Source of the DNA: a virus
Direction: 5' to 3' (one strand)
IMG/VR virus record: IMGVR_UViG_3300020195_000966
Span: 1 to 40,734 of that record
Length of the DNA stretch: 40,734 nt
Of the stretch, positions 6,507-15,460 are shown one piece after another. The notes beneath the pieces were generated by a model, which saw only the letters and a program-made list of their open reading frames with translations, ran no database searches and was not told the DNA's origin. Made by a program: the position numbers and the translations under genes. Position 1 is the first letter of the stretch. Each line of letters starts with the position of its first letter.

Positions 6507-8210
6507 TCACTCCGTCACCACGATCTTGATGGCGCCGGTCGTTCCGGTGCATCCGCATAGCCCGGTCATCCCGGCGATGAACTCCGCAGCCAGCGGCAGG
6601 CACGGTCCTGTATTGCCGTAGGAAATTTCAATTTGACAGCTATCGAGGAACGACACGTCAAGCCTGAAATCATTGCTGTTGAGACCGGTGCAGTAAAACT
6701 TCAAACGGATGTTCGTCGTTCCGCAAAACACCCGTTCCCCGACCCATTTTTGCGTTGGGGCATCGTAGACCAGCGTCACGACGATGCCGCCGCCCAGGCA
6801 GGTGCATGTCGACGTGCTCTGCGTGATGGTCGCGTAGATCGTCGTCGGCAGCAGATTGGCGCAGCAGTTGGTCCTGATGCCCGTGCCCGTGCCACCGCTC
6901 GTCGACCCCGACCTGCTACTTGAACCTGACCTACTTCCGCTACCGGAACCTGATCCACTTCCGCTTCCACTGCCTGAACCAGAACCACTGCCTGAACCTG
7001 ACGCCGAGCCGCTGCCTGAACTTGATCCGCTGCTAGAACCTGAGCTGCTGCCTGAACCTGATCTGCTGCCTGAGCCGCTTCCTGAACCTGAGCCGCTACC
7101 GGAATCTGATCCACTTCTGCTTCCACTGCCTGAACCAGAACCACTGCCTGAACCAGAACCACTGCCTGAACCAGAACCACTGCCGGAACCTGATCCACTT
7201 CTGCTTCCACTGCCTGAACCAGAACCACTGCCGGAACCTGATCCACTTCTGCTTCCACTGCCTGAACCAGAACCACTGCCTGAACCTGAGCCGCTACCGG
7301 AACCTGATCTGCTGCCTGAACCGCTGCCTGAACCTGAGCCGCTACCGGAACCTGATCCACTTCTGCTTCCACTGCCTGAACCTGAGCCGCTACCGGAACC
7401 TGATCCACTTCCGCTTCCACTGCCTGAACCAGAACCACTACCACTGCCTGAACCTGACGCCGAGCCGCTGCCTGAACTTGATCCGCTGCTAGAACCTGAG
7501 ATCGAGCCGCTACCGGAACCTGATCCACTGCCAGATCCCAATCTTGACCCACTACCAGACCCCGATCCTGAGCCAGATCCGCTGCCCGACAACGAGCCAG
7601 ACCCACTACCACTGCCGCTTCTTGACCCTGAACCACTACCACTGCCGCTTCCCGAACCCGAACCGCTGCCCGCGTAAAATCCGCTACTGGACCCAGAACC
7701 CGATCCGCTACCACTGCCCGAACCCGAGCCGCTACCGGATCCCGATCCGCTACCACTGCCGGAACCCGAGCCACTGCCGCTTCCAGAACCCGAACCACTT
7801 CCTGATCCTGATCTACTACCGCTCACCCCCGACCTAGAGCCAGAGCCGCTTTTCGGCCCTGACCCGCTGTAGGCCGGCAAGCCGCAGCACGCTCCCACGA
7901 AGACCTTGCGACCTGCAGCCTGGCCGACCAGCACACTACCGATCCGCCCAAGACCAACCCCACAGCATTCCCCTTGGCCATAAACCTTGCGGCCGCCAGC
8001 AATCCCTACCAGGATCGCCAATTCTCGTACGGCATTTACAGGCCCGGCAAACCCCACGCAAGAAGGTCCAGTAGACGACCTTGAGCCAGAACCAGATCCC
8101 GACTGTGACCCTATCGACTGAGTGCTGCGACATGTGCCCACGTACACGCGTCGACCCGCTGCCCGGCCGACGTGTAGTGCCTCAAATCGCTGAAGCTTCG
8201 GCAAGGTCAT
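6507..8210 (-). CDS. Ser-Gly repeat virion protein with Cys-rich C-terminal domain
   Basis: A 567-residue protein in three parts. Residues 1-120 hold three copies of a short motif: [30 protein letters not shown] and [15 protein letters not shown]. Residues about 120-425 are almost pure Ser-Gly dipeptides with occasional Arg, Ala, Asp or Ile. The last 140 residues form a Cys-rich beta-type domain ([43 protein letters not shown]). It starts with an ATGA overlap with the upstream tail gene, so it is co-translated with tail components. I infer a flexible linker or fibre displayed on the tail. The serines could be glycosylation targets for the cassette that follows. No family was recognised. Confidence 0.65.
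   Translation of the reverse strand: MTLPKLQRFEALHVGRAAGRRVYVGTCRSTQSIGSQSGSGSGSRSSTGPSCVGFAGPVNAVRELAILVGIAGGRKVYGQGECCGVGLGRIGSVLVGQAAGRKVFVGACCGLPAYSGSGPKSGSGSRSGVSGSRSGSGSGSGSGSGSGSGSGSGSGSGSGSGSGSGSGSGSGSGSSSGFYAGSGSGSGSGSGSGSGSRSGSGSGSGSLSGSGSGSGSGSGSGSRLGSGSGSGSGSGSISGSSSGSSSGSGSASGSGSGSGSGSGSGSGSGSGSGSGSGSGSGSRSGSGSGSGSGSGSGSGSRSGSGSGSGSGSGSGSGSGSRSGSGSGSGSGSGSGSRSGSGSGSGSGSGSGSGSGSGSGSGSGSRSGSDSGSGSGSGSGSGSRSGSGSSSGSSSGSSSGSGSASGSGSGSGSGSGSGSGSGSGSGSRSGSSSRSGSTSGGTGTGIRTNCCANLLPTTIYATITQSTSTCTCLGGGIVVTLVYDAPTQKWVGERVFCGTTNIRLKFYCTGLNSNDFRLDVSFLDSCQIEISYGNTGPCLPLAAEFIAGMTGLCGCTGTTGAIKIVVTE
6930..7850 (-). repeat. low-complexity Ser-Gly coding repeat with higher-order duplications
   Basis: About 900 bp of degenerate six-base units encode Ser-Gly on the minus strand and Pro-Glu-Pro on the other strand. 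Above this, longer blocks are duplicated. The 60 bp at 6985-7044 recurs exactly at 7441-7500, and 18-bp units containing CCTGAACCAGAACCACTG repeat many times between 7120 and 7440. The pattern points to growth by recombination or slippage. Confidence 0.85.
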
Positions 8211-8992
8211 TCGTTGGCGTCCACATACCAGCACTCGTCGCCATCAGTCCACGACTTTGCCGTCGGATCATAGATCTGCTCGACGGCCGGATAGCGGCCA
8301 TCGACTTTGACAAGAGAGGTGATGCGAACGAATAAGACGATATGGGCCAAGTAGAAGGAATATTTTGTCGAGCTTCCTTTGTACCCCTCAGCCAGCCAGA
8401 CATAAGTGTTCTCTGCAACAGTGGTGTTTCCGCCTAGTTCATAGGCGCTCAGCACTCCTGTCCGACCGTTGGCTAATATGCCAAATGAACCGGGATACAA
8501 CTGTTCTGCTTCGGACCAGCTATATGGATCGGTGCCTCCCGTTATGCAGGCGAATATCCAGGTGCAGCAAGAAGGCCTGCTGAACAGAACATAGTCGTCA
8601 TAACCGAAATGCATCCAAACGATGCTATCGTTTTCAGTATAGAGTTCATTCTCTTCATACGCCGGGAGGAAATCAAAGTTGGTCGGATCGCCACTCCCTC
8701 CAATGCCATGTCTCTCGGCATCGGCAAAGGTTCCATCTCCATTCTCGAGGACCTCTATCCAAGAATAGGAGTCTGATTCGTCAACAGACCCAGGGAACCG
8801 CGCTATGATACGAGCCCGCACCCAGCGGCTATTGGGTGTAGTGAAATGTATTCCATTTCCACCTGCCGTGACGCTGACGGCCCCGGTAGCTGTGATATTG
8901 GACGAGGAAGCCAGAGCATCCGACAACGTGTTAAGAGCACGAGTTGACGGACGCGACTGTCTGCTGAACGGGGATCGGGGTACAATTCGCAT
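8207..8992 (-). CDS. predicted distal tail protein, unknown family
   Basis: A 261-residue soluble protein, mostly beta-type by composition and rich in Tyr, Trp and Gly, with no membrane segment. The N-terminus is basic (MRIVPRSPFSRQSRPS). The C-terminus has LAHIVLFVRITSLVKVDGRYPAVEQIYDP. I do not recognise the family. The position, between the gene after the tape measure and the Ser-Gly repeat protein, is where baseplate or tail-tip proteins lie. It starts 3 bases after the upstream stop and ends with an ATGA overlap into the next gene. Confidence 0.55.
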   Translation of the reverse strand: MRIVPRSPFSRQSRPSTRALNTLSDALASSSNITATGAVSVTAGGNGIHFTTPNSRWVRARIIARFPGSVDESDSYSWIEVLENGDGTFADAERHGIGGSGDPTNFDFLPAYEENELYTENDSIVWMHFGYDDYVLFSRPSCCTWIFACITGGTDPYSWSEAEQLYPGSFGILANGRTGVLSAYELGGNTTVAENTYVWLAEGYKGSSTKYSFYLAHIVLFVRITSLVKVDGRYPAVEQIYDPTAKSWTDGDECWYVDANE

Positions 8993-8995
8993 GTA

Positions 8996-9976
8996 TCACG
9001 GGACTGTTATAATGCTTTCATCAGTAAGCGGAAAAGAGCTGAACAGTTCTCCAAAATCTTTCAAGCTGTAGACGACCTGACTAGTGCCCCCTTCGCTGGG
9101 CGGAGGAAGGCCATCATGAGTCAGATATCTATAGGCATAAGGCTGCAACAGCTTTCCATTGTATTGCAAGAAGGTATTGTGGTTCACTGAACCATCGCCT
9201 TGTGGATCGAAGTGTTTAAACTTCATTGTGATGTCGTAGTAAAGACGATTGTCAAACCAGCGGTAAGGCTTGACTTCAGCATGGGTGTAGAGAAGAGTTT
9301 GCGGGTGGAAAGTCAAACTGCGGCTCTCTACACCCATGACTTGTGCATTAACAGAACCAAGCAGTTGGCTGATGGCTGTCGGCAAACCCGGCACCCGATG
9401 CCAAACGATCATAATCTCCGCAGAAGGCTGGATACGGCCGTAAGATCCTGTAACTTGTACACCTTGGACACCACCCGGCTCCGACCACCTGAGGGAGCCG
9501 TGCGGAAGAGTCAGATATTCTGCAGAGGGTTGTACCCAGATAGATACAAATCGAGCCAAGCAAGACTCGTAGCCTTCGTCGTCGTACTCCTCCCTTAGAT
9601 ACTCGTCGGACAAGAGTCGGTAGTGCAGGGTTTCATAACCGATGCTGACACGAGCCCATTCGGTAACAGCAGATCTAAGTGTCGTGTTCCACTTTGTATT
9701 GCCAATATGCTCTATGCTCTCTATGGCTGCAGGGTACATGAAATTGACAGGACCTGTACCGAAGTCTACCTTATAAGCCTCTGGTAGTTCTCGAAGAACT
9801 ACCGCATGGCCGTCTACACCTTCTAAACTCGCACTGCCGAACATGGCTGTAAGGAACTTCCAGCGAGTCTCCCACGGTGTGTCAAAGATGCGACGTGCCC
9901 TAAAGCCGTCAGAGCCCATCGATTCCTGCGGAGAACTAGGACGTTCATGATACTCGATACCCTTAAGGAAAGGCAT
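8996..9976 (-). CDS. predicted distal tail / tail-tip protein
   Basis: A 326-residue protein whose ATG shares one base with the tape measure stop (TAATG), with GGAGGTG seven bases upstream. Composition is beta-rich, with many aromatic residues (MPFLKGIEYHERPSS, YPAAIESIEHIGNTKW, AEVKPYRWFDNRLYYDITMKF). In siphoviruses the gene after the tape measure usually encodes the distal tail protein; that role is inferred from position only. No domain was recognised with confidence. Confidence 0.6.
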   Translation of the reverse strand: MPFLKGIEYHERPSSPQESMGSDGFRARRIFDTPWETRWKFLTAMFGSASLEGVDGHAVVLRELPEAYKVDFGTGPVNFMYPAAIESIEHIGNTKWNTTLRSAVTEWARVSIGYETLHYRLLSDEYLREEYDDEGYESCLARFVSIWVQPSAEYLTLPHGSLRWSEPGGVQGVQVTGSYGRIQPSAEIMIVWHRVPGLPTAISQLLGSVNAQVMGVESRSLTFHPQTLLYTHAEVKPYRWFDNRLYYDITMKFKHFDPQGDGSVNHNTFLQYNGKLLQPYAYRYLTHDGLPPPSEGGTSQVVYSLKDFGELFSSFPLTDESIITVP

Positions 9977-12900
9977 TAAGGTGCACCTCCAAGAATATTT
10001 TGAAGATAGGGTGTCCACTCAGTAAACGTCTTGTTGCCCTCTTGCAGCTCTTTAAGCATCTTCACCATGGTCTCCATATGCATCTTCTTGATTTCTCGAG
10101 TAATGGGATCATCGCCGAGAGCAGTGACCTGAATACGCTTGTAAGCCTCGTCGACCGAGGAGTATTGAGGAGTTGCCTTGAAAGATTGCATGGCATAGGC
10201 CATCTGCTGGAGGCCAGCCATACGCTTGTCCTTGGCCTCTTGAGCTGGCTTAGGCGGAGCACCTACGACACCTAAGCCACCTTTACTAATAAGGGCCGAT
10301 GCTACGTTGTAACGTTCCGCTTTCTTTATGTGGGCTGTGTCAATTTCTTCATCTTCGTTGACAACAGCCTCTTTTTCTCTCCATATCCCTTTCGCATGAC
10401 CGAAGGTGGCTACACGAACAATGCTGTTACCCCACAGCTTCAGAGCCTCATTTGCTTGCTCCACGCGACTTGGGATTTCTGGTTCGAAATGCACTCTTTT
10501 CATTCTCGTCGCCTTTGCCATTTCCTCGAGTCGTGTGGCAGCCTCCTCTTTGGTCTTTGAAGATTTAATGACACCCTGTATTTCGGGGTCTTTAAGAACT
10601 TCTTGCTCCGACCCGGTGTAAACTCTAGCCCGGAGGTTTTTTTCTTTTGCTGCTTCACCTTCCAAAAGTCCATCATGGTTAAGTTCCTTGTACAACTGAA
10701 ACCCAACTAGCGCAATTGCGGAAAGCGCCGCAATAACAAGGCCCATAGGGGTCAGAAGAGCGGTAAAGATGGTTACGACGGAAGTGACTATAGAGACAAG
10801 GCCCGCAAGGCTAGCGATGAACACCCCTCCTATGATGCCCCACTTGATTATAAAGGCAATCCACCCCTTGAATGCAGGCGAGGCACCGCTCACCGCTTCG
10901 GCCAGAGCTTGAATGAAAGCTGAAAGCTGGATGATCTCGGGCATCAGAGCCATGCCGAGCTGGCCAGCAAGAAGCGTCACAGAGCCGGTAAGTGTGGCCC
11001 AGGCATCAGGCGAGGCGGCCTGGATCAGAGCTGCTCCGGTGGCTGCGAGGCCTAAAGTGATGCGGCTGACCGCGTTAGCAAAATTCTGCAGGCCGGCATT
11101 GAGCTTGTTCAGCCGTTTTACAAAACCCGTCGCCTCTGGAGGTGACGCAGCTGTAGGAGTAGACCCCGTTACAGCACCAGCAGCAACCCCAGTTAGAGTT
11201 TTTGTAGGTTCAGGAGGAGTGGCCTTTGCTGTAGTTTCGGCAAGTTTATCTTTTGCGCGTTCTTCGAGGTTTTTCTCTAGCACCACTTTAAGCGGCAAAT
11301 TGTCCGGAGTTGCAAGCGGAGGAGTAGCTGGAGAAGTAGATGCAGCTTGCTTTTCCTCAGAGGCTTTCCTCTCCGCGAGCCATCTTTCTTGGTTACGTTT
11401 AGCGTATTTCGCTAATCTTTCTGCGCGAGCTTCAGAAGCAGCTGAAGGAGCAGAAGCAGCTGGAGTTCCTGCAGGCTGAGGAACAGAAACAGCTGAAATT
11501 TCTGTAGACGTAGGATCAGGAACAGCTGGAGAAGTAGACGCAGCTTGCTTTTCGCTAGCGGCTTTCCTCTTCCCGAACCATCTTTCTTGGTTACGTTTAA
11601 AGTATTTCGTTAATCTTTCTAGAGTTCCTGCAGGCGGAGGAGTAGAAGCATCTGAAGGATCAGGAGCATCTGGAGAAGTAGACGCAGCTTGCTTTTCGCT
11701 AGCGGTTTTCCTCTTCCCGAACCATCTTTCTTGGGTACGTTTAAAGTATTTCGTTAATCTTTCTAGAGTTCCTGCAGGCGGAGGAGCAGCTGGAATTTCC
11801 GTAGCGTCGGGAACTGAAACTTTCCTCGGGGTACGTGCCCAAGTGTCGTAGCGAGCTTCGTCGGCTGCACGCGCCTTTTGTTTAGCGGCCTCGCGTTCCT
11901 TATCTTTCGCCTCGTCAATTTCGGTTTCTTTTCGCCACTCCGCCGCCAGCCGCCTCTGCTCCTTCTTCTCCAAATCCGCAGCTGAAAGAGCAGGAGCAGC
12001 TGGAGGGGCAGGCGGAGAAGCAGGAGCAGCTGGAGAAGCAGGAGTAGACGGAGAAGCTGGACGGGCAGACGGAGAAGCCGGAGCAGCTGGAGAGGCAGGC
12101 GGAGGAGCAGAAGCAGTTGAAGTAGCAGGCGGAGGAGCAGGAGCAGCTGGAGTTCCTGCAGGCTGAGGAGTAGAAGCAGCTTGCTTTTCGCTAGCGGCTT
12201 TCCTCTCCTCGAGAAACTCCCCTCTCCTACGTTCATGGTATTTCTCTAGCTCTATTGCTAAAAGGACCTCGCCGGCTTCGTCAAATATGTCGCTAAGCGG
12301 AGAAGTATCCCCTGACGCAGCCCGCTTTGCGAGGTACTCTTTCCTAAAAGCTTGTCGCTCTTTTAGTGCCGATACTGCGTATTTCTCTTCTATTTCTACT
12401 TCTTTGTTGTACCGCAACTCTGCATCTGAAGGAGCAGGAGCAGCAGGAGCAGTAGGAGCAGCTGAAGGAGCAGACGGAGAAGCAGGAACAGCTGGAGGGG
12501 CAGACGGAGAAGCAGCTGGACGGGCAGGCGGAGAAGCTGGAGGGGCAGGCGGAGGAGCAGGAGTAGCTGAAGGAGCAGGCGGAGAAGCAGTAGCAGCTGG
12601 ACGGGCAGACGGAGGAGAAGGAGCAGCTGGACGGGCAGACGGAGGAGAAGGAGCAGCTGGAGGAGCAGGAGCAGCTTGCTTTTCCTCAGAAGCTTCCCCA
12701 GCCGCGAGCCATATTTCTTGGTGACCTTCCGCGCGCAATCTTTCTTTGTTAGCTTTAGAGTATGTCGCCATTCTTTCTGTGAGAACTTTATCCCAGTCTG
12801 CTGAAGGAGCAGGAGCAGCTGGAGAAGCAGTTGAAAGAGCAGGAGCAGCCGGAGAAGTAGGAGCAGCTGAACTTACCGCTTCTTTACCGCCATCGCGTTG

Positions 12901-13755
12901 ATACTCTAACCACTCCTCATCCGACGGATCCTGTCCCGTCCCATGGTTAGCTACCTCTTCGCTATCGATAGCAGCTTGATCCTTTTTTATATCTGCCGTT
13001 TGTGCAGCCTCGCCCTCCGCCGCTATAGCCGCAATAGCCTCCTCTGTAGTTTTACCAGGTTCAGAAGCAGGAGCTTTTTTTGTACCGGGCGGTGTAGCGG
13101 CAGCAATTCCTTCGGTTACCGAAGGAAGTGCGTTTATAGCCTCCTTCATGTGATTGGGTGCGTTTTCAATATCATCGAGGATCTTCTTAACCGCGGCTGC
13201 TTCGTCGTCGGGTGTACCTCCTATTAAAGCCTTTGCTCGCCCAATTATGATTGTATTTTCGACTGCCTGCTTCTGGCGGACCTTGTGGCGAAGGTCGTCC
13301 CGTTCGTCCTGGTTCTTCCAACGGGCGGCCTGCCTCTTGTCTCCTTCCGCCCTACGCGTCTCCCACTTCGCGTCACTAGCGTTTTGGAGTTCCTCCTTCA
13401 GCTTCGCACGAGCTTTGATCTCCTCCATGAGCTGTTCGTGCGATTTGAAAACCTTCTCCGAAGACCCGGAGGAAGAAAATAAACCGCCGCCCCCACCACC
13501 GCCGCCGCCGCTTGGGCCAGCAAGTCGGTTCCAGATGTCAGAGCGGAGGGGCCGAGGAACACCTACCTGCAGCATCAAGGCGGAAGTGAGTCGGCCGGTC
13601 ATCTCCTGAACGCGACGAATAGAGTTCTCAAAATGAGAAAGGCTCACCGAGATGTGGGTGAGCCTTTCGCCAAATTCTCCAAATCGTTCGAGAAGTTTGC
13701 GGACGGCTTCCACCCCGGAGAATGGAGTAGAACTGAGATGTGGCCTTCCGTCCAT
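9976..13755 (-). CDS. tape measure protein
   Basis: A 1259-residue protein. The N-terminal third is charged and helical, with a run of nine glycines near residue 87. Residues about 300-830 alternate Pro/Ala-rich linkers (APAPP, SPPSARPA) with charged helical blocks such as LERLTKYFKR and ERWFGKRK. A hydrophobic region of roughly 70 residues follows (FKGWIAFIIKWGIIGG..., ending IALVGFQLYKEL), with at least two membrane-length segments. The C-terminal part is charged and helical. It directly follows the G/GT chaperone genes and is the longest tail gene, both typical of tape measure proteins that set tail length and enter the host envelope. The long Pro/Ala linkers are unusual for this class. 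Confidence 0.85.
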   Translation of the reverse strand: MDGRPHLSSTPFSGVEAVRKLLERFGEFGERLTHISVSLSHFENSIRRVQEMTGRLTSALMLQVGVPRPLRSDIWNRLAGPSGGGGGGGGGLFSSSGSSEKVFKSHEQLMEEIKARAKLKEELQNASDAKWETRRAEGDKRQAARWKNQDERDDLRHKVRQKQAVENTIIIGRAKALIGGTPDDEAAAVKKILDDIENAPNHMKEAINALPSVTEGIAAATPPGTKKAPASEPGKTTEEAIAAIAAEGEAAQTADIKKDQAAIDSEEVANHGTGQDPSDEEWLEYQRDGGKEAVSSAAPTSPAAPALSTASPAAPAPSADWDKVLTERMATYSKANKERLRAEGHQEIWLAAGEASEEKQAAPAPPAAPSPPSARPAAPSPPSARPAATASPPAPSATPAPPPAPPASPPARPAASPSAPPAVPASPSAPSAAPTAPAAPAPSDAELRYNKEVEIEEKYAVSALKERQAFRKEYLAKRAASGDTSPLSDIFDEAGEVLLAIELEKYHERRRGEFLEERKAASEKQAASTPQPAGTPAAPAPPPATSTASAPPPASPAAPASPSARPASPSTPASPAAPASPPAPPAAPALSAADLEKKEQRRLAAEWRKETEIDEAKDKEREAAKQKARAADEARYDTWARTPRKVSVPDATEIPAAPPPAGTLERLTKYFKRTQERWFGKRKTASEKQAASTSPDAPDPSDASTPPPAGTLERLTKYFKRNQERWFGKRKAASEKQAASTSPAVPDPTSTEISAVSVPQPAGTPAASAPSAASEARAERLAKYAKRNQERWLAERKASEEKQAASTSPATPPLATPDNLPLKVVLEKNLEERAKDKLAETTAKATPPEPTKTLTGVAAGAVTGSTPTAASPPEATGFVKRLNKLNAGLQNFANAVSRITLGLAATGAALIQAASPDAWATLTGSVTLLAGQLGMALMPEIIQLSAFIQALAEAVSGASPAFKGWIAFIIKWGIIGGVFIASLAGLVSIVTSVVTIFTALLTPMGLVIAALSAIALVGFQLYKELNHDGLLEGEAAKEKNLRARVYTGSEQEVLKDPEIQGVIKSSKTKEEAATRLEEMAKATRMKRVHFEPEIPSRVEQANEALKLWGNSIVRVATFGHAKGIWREKEAVVNEDEEIDTAHIKKAERYNVASALISKGGLGVVGAPPKPAQEAKDKRMAGLQQMAYAMQSFKATPQYSSVDEAYKRIQVTALGDDPITREIKKMHMETMVKMLKELQEGNKTFTEWTPYLQNILGGAP
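11526..11785 (-). repeat. 144-bp period tandem repeat inside the tape measure gene
   Basis: Two copies of about 116 bp, starting at 11526 and 11670 (period 144 bp, 48 codons), are nearly identical, with only a few substitutions seen. They encode the module LERLTKYFKR...ERWFGKRK...ASEKQAAST. A third, more diverged copy lies near 11330-11420. The copy-number change keeps the frame, as expected for a length-setting protein. Confidence 0.8.
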
Positions 13756-13766
13756 TTGCTGTACGC

Positions 13767-14500
13767 CTATTCCTTACCTACCGCTTCCTGTTTCTGTTCC
13801 TGCTGCTGCTTTTCCACCCACTTGGCGGCGACTTCCTCTTCCGATAACCCCCGCCACTCTTTCCAGACTTTCCAGAAGGTGTCCTTCTCTTCCGTGTACT
13901 TGCTAAAGGGGCTGCCGGGGATATTGAGCTTACTGGTATCCTCGGGGCGGAAGAGAATGTTGCGGACTTGGTAAGGGGTGAGATCGCCGATCTGGGATAG
14001 AGTGAGATGGAACGGATCTTTAGTCAGGGCAGCAAACACGTCTTCTATACTCTGCGCCCGGCGGATAGCGTGCTCTACATGCTCGCCGGGCTCGTCGCGT
14101 TTGGGTCCGCATTCGCCGCCGACATCTTGTCGAGGACCTCCTCCATCTGCTTCTTGAGAATCGCTTCCACCGTTGCCGCCGAAATGTCGGGGTGGTTGGG
14201 CTTCAGGCAGAGAGTGACAAGGACAACAAGGTGATGCAAGGTTGTCATGGCCTGGGCCACGGCGGGACCGCCGAAGTTGTAATAGCCCGAGGAGATGTCC
14301 CGATGCACCGAAGCCAACAGCTCTCGATACTCGCCATCGCTGCAGTACACCTTCATCCGCTTGATGGTCTTCAGGGCATGGTCTTCCAGATGTCGCTCGA
14401 ACTCTCCTTGGATCTTATAAGTCCAAGGAGAAAAACGATAGGACACACCCTCGTGATCGAGCGTTGTGCCTATTCCAAGAGCAGCTGCTGTTGAAGTCAT
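13767..14500 (-). CDS. tail assembly chaperone GT fusion made by -1 frameshift
   Basis: The upstream frame (from 14500) carries the heptamer CCCAAAC at 14105-14099, phased as C CCA AAC, a canonical X XXY YYZ slippery site. A -1 shift there enters an open frame continuing RDEPGEHVEHAIRRAQ and on through SLSQ-like helical sequence (LTLSQIGDLTPYQVRNILF) to the stop at 13767. The product has about 244 residues: 134 from the first frame and 110 from the second. In tailed phages, G and GT proteins bind the tape measure during tail assembly, and their genes lie just before it, as here. The second frame also has an internal GTG at 14039, but the coding-like sequence extends upstream of it to the slip site. 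This supports frameshifting rather than a separate start. Confidence 0.8.
14075..14500 (-). CDS. tail assembly chaperone G-like protein (unshifted product)
   Basis: A 141-residue helical protein read without frameshifting, ending ADPNATSPASM just after the slippery heptamer. The core has LEDHALKTIKRMKVYCSDGEYRELLASVHRDISSG, and a Pro-rich short tail follows the slip site. It lies between the tail-tube genes and the tape measure, the conserved position of lambda G-like chaperones. The identification rests on position, length and slippery site; sequence similarity in this family is normally low. Confidence 0.75.
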   Translation of the reverse strand: MTSTAAALGIGTTLDHEGVSYRFSPWTYKIQGEFERHLEDHALKTIKRMKVYCSDGEYRELLASVHRDISSGYYNFGGPAVAQAMTTLHHLVVLVTLCLKPNHPDISAATVEAILKKQMEEVLDKMSAANADPNATSPASM

Positions 14501-14518
14501 TAAGAGTAGTACCTGTTA

Positions 14519-15427
14519 TTAGGGGTCACGATTAGCATTACGCCAATCCCAAGGAGCGATCGGCGGTACCGGGCTGCCCCACAGGCCAGTGCCTGCCAAT
14601 CGAGCAGTACGCTCCAGGGCTGAATAGGAAATGCGATTGTCGTATCTGTAGTAATGCCACGCCATGCCGGCGGCAAGCATCGAAGCGTTGACGTCTTCAG
14701 TTCCTAGCAAGATCCTTCCCACCATTCGATCACGATCGTCCACCACCTTAGGCACCAAAGTCACAATTGCTCCTGCCGGAAGTTTATTGCGAAGATACGC
14801 CGAAGCCACGGAGCCGTAAGGTTGATCGGGCTCGGGAGCGTCAATGCCTTCTAGACTGATCGTGGTATCAACTTCTCCTTCTCTAACTATGATTGTGTCG
14901 CCATCCGTAACAGAGACAACCATCACGAGTGAACTAAGCCCTTCTGCGTATGGAGTAGTCTGCGTAGGAAGAAGGCCGTAATCGTCTCCGTACTGCTTGC
15001 CAGTAACCATGAACTTTGCAACGCCACGAACTTCGTTCTGAAATTGCAAGGAGGCGATGATAAGGAAGAAGCTGAAGCGATGGACGGGCTGGTTGCGGTC
15101 GAGATCGGCTGTCACGAATACCTTGCTGCCAGGTACAAGATTTGAAGAAAGGTTGTCGTTGAAGAGAACAAGAGCAGTATCGTAGATACCTTCCAAAGTC
15201 ACATCTACGTCAACGCTCTTGGCGATATACTTCTTGACGATGACGGGGAAAGTATGGCCTTGCGGATCATCTGCCCAGGTGAGGTCGTCCAGCTCTGCCG
15301 TAGCATTGACCATCCAGCTGGTCAGCGGCAGGTACACTGGACCATTCGGGCCATTGAGATGTACGCGGCCTCGCGAGCCTTGCAGGAAGCTGGAGCCTCC
15401 AGAAGGCAAGCCGCCGGGAAAAATCAT
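14519..15427 (-). CDS. tail-tube-like protein fused to a staphylococcal-nuclease (SNase) domain
   Basis: A 302-residue fusion. Residues 1-150 match the two upstream tail-tube-like proteins: GSRGRVHL, TSWMV near 37, a DVDVTLEGIYDTALVLF segment, L-x-PG near 98, and EVRGVAKFMVTGK near 132. Residues 168-290 are an SNase domain: VSVTDGDTI (Asp175 and Asp177), SLEGIDAPE (Asp196, Glu199), DRDRMVGRIL (Arg238), and AWHYY...YSALERTAR. Against the known SNase active site, the Arg35 equivalent is Ser191, while Asp21, Asp40, Glu43 and Arg87 equivalents are kept. It may thus be a weakened nuclease or a binding domain carried on the tail. It could decorate the tube or act at DNA entry. Confidence 0.8.
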   Translation of the reverse strand: MIFPGGLPSGGSSFLQGSRGRVHLNGPNGPVYLPLTSWMVNATAELDDLTWADDPQGHTFPVIVKKYIAKSVDVDVTLEGIYDTALVLFNDNLSSNLVPGSKVFVTADLDRNQPVHRFSFFLIIASLQFQNEVRGVAKFMVTGKQYGDDYGLLPTQTTPYAEGLSSLVMVVSVTDGDTIIVREGEVDTTISLEGIDAPEPDQPYGSVASAYLRNKLPAGAIVTLVPKVVDDRDRMVGRILLGTEDVNASMLAAGMAWHYYRYDNRISYSALERTARLAGTGLWGSPVPPIAPWDWRNANRDP

Positions 15428-15460
15428 GGATCACAAGGCCCTAATATGAACAAGGATCAG

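Noticed and set aside
6856-7677. Plus-strand Leu-Pro-Glu-Pro repeat protein
   Set aside because: It is the complement of the Ser-Gly repeat. The minus-strand frame continues into ordered N- and C-terminal domains and has an ATGA junction, so that frame is the real gene.
13767-14039. Separate 90-residue gene starting at GTG 14039
   Set aside because: The same frame is open and coding-like upstream to the CCCAAAC slip site, so a GT fusion explains it better.
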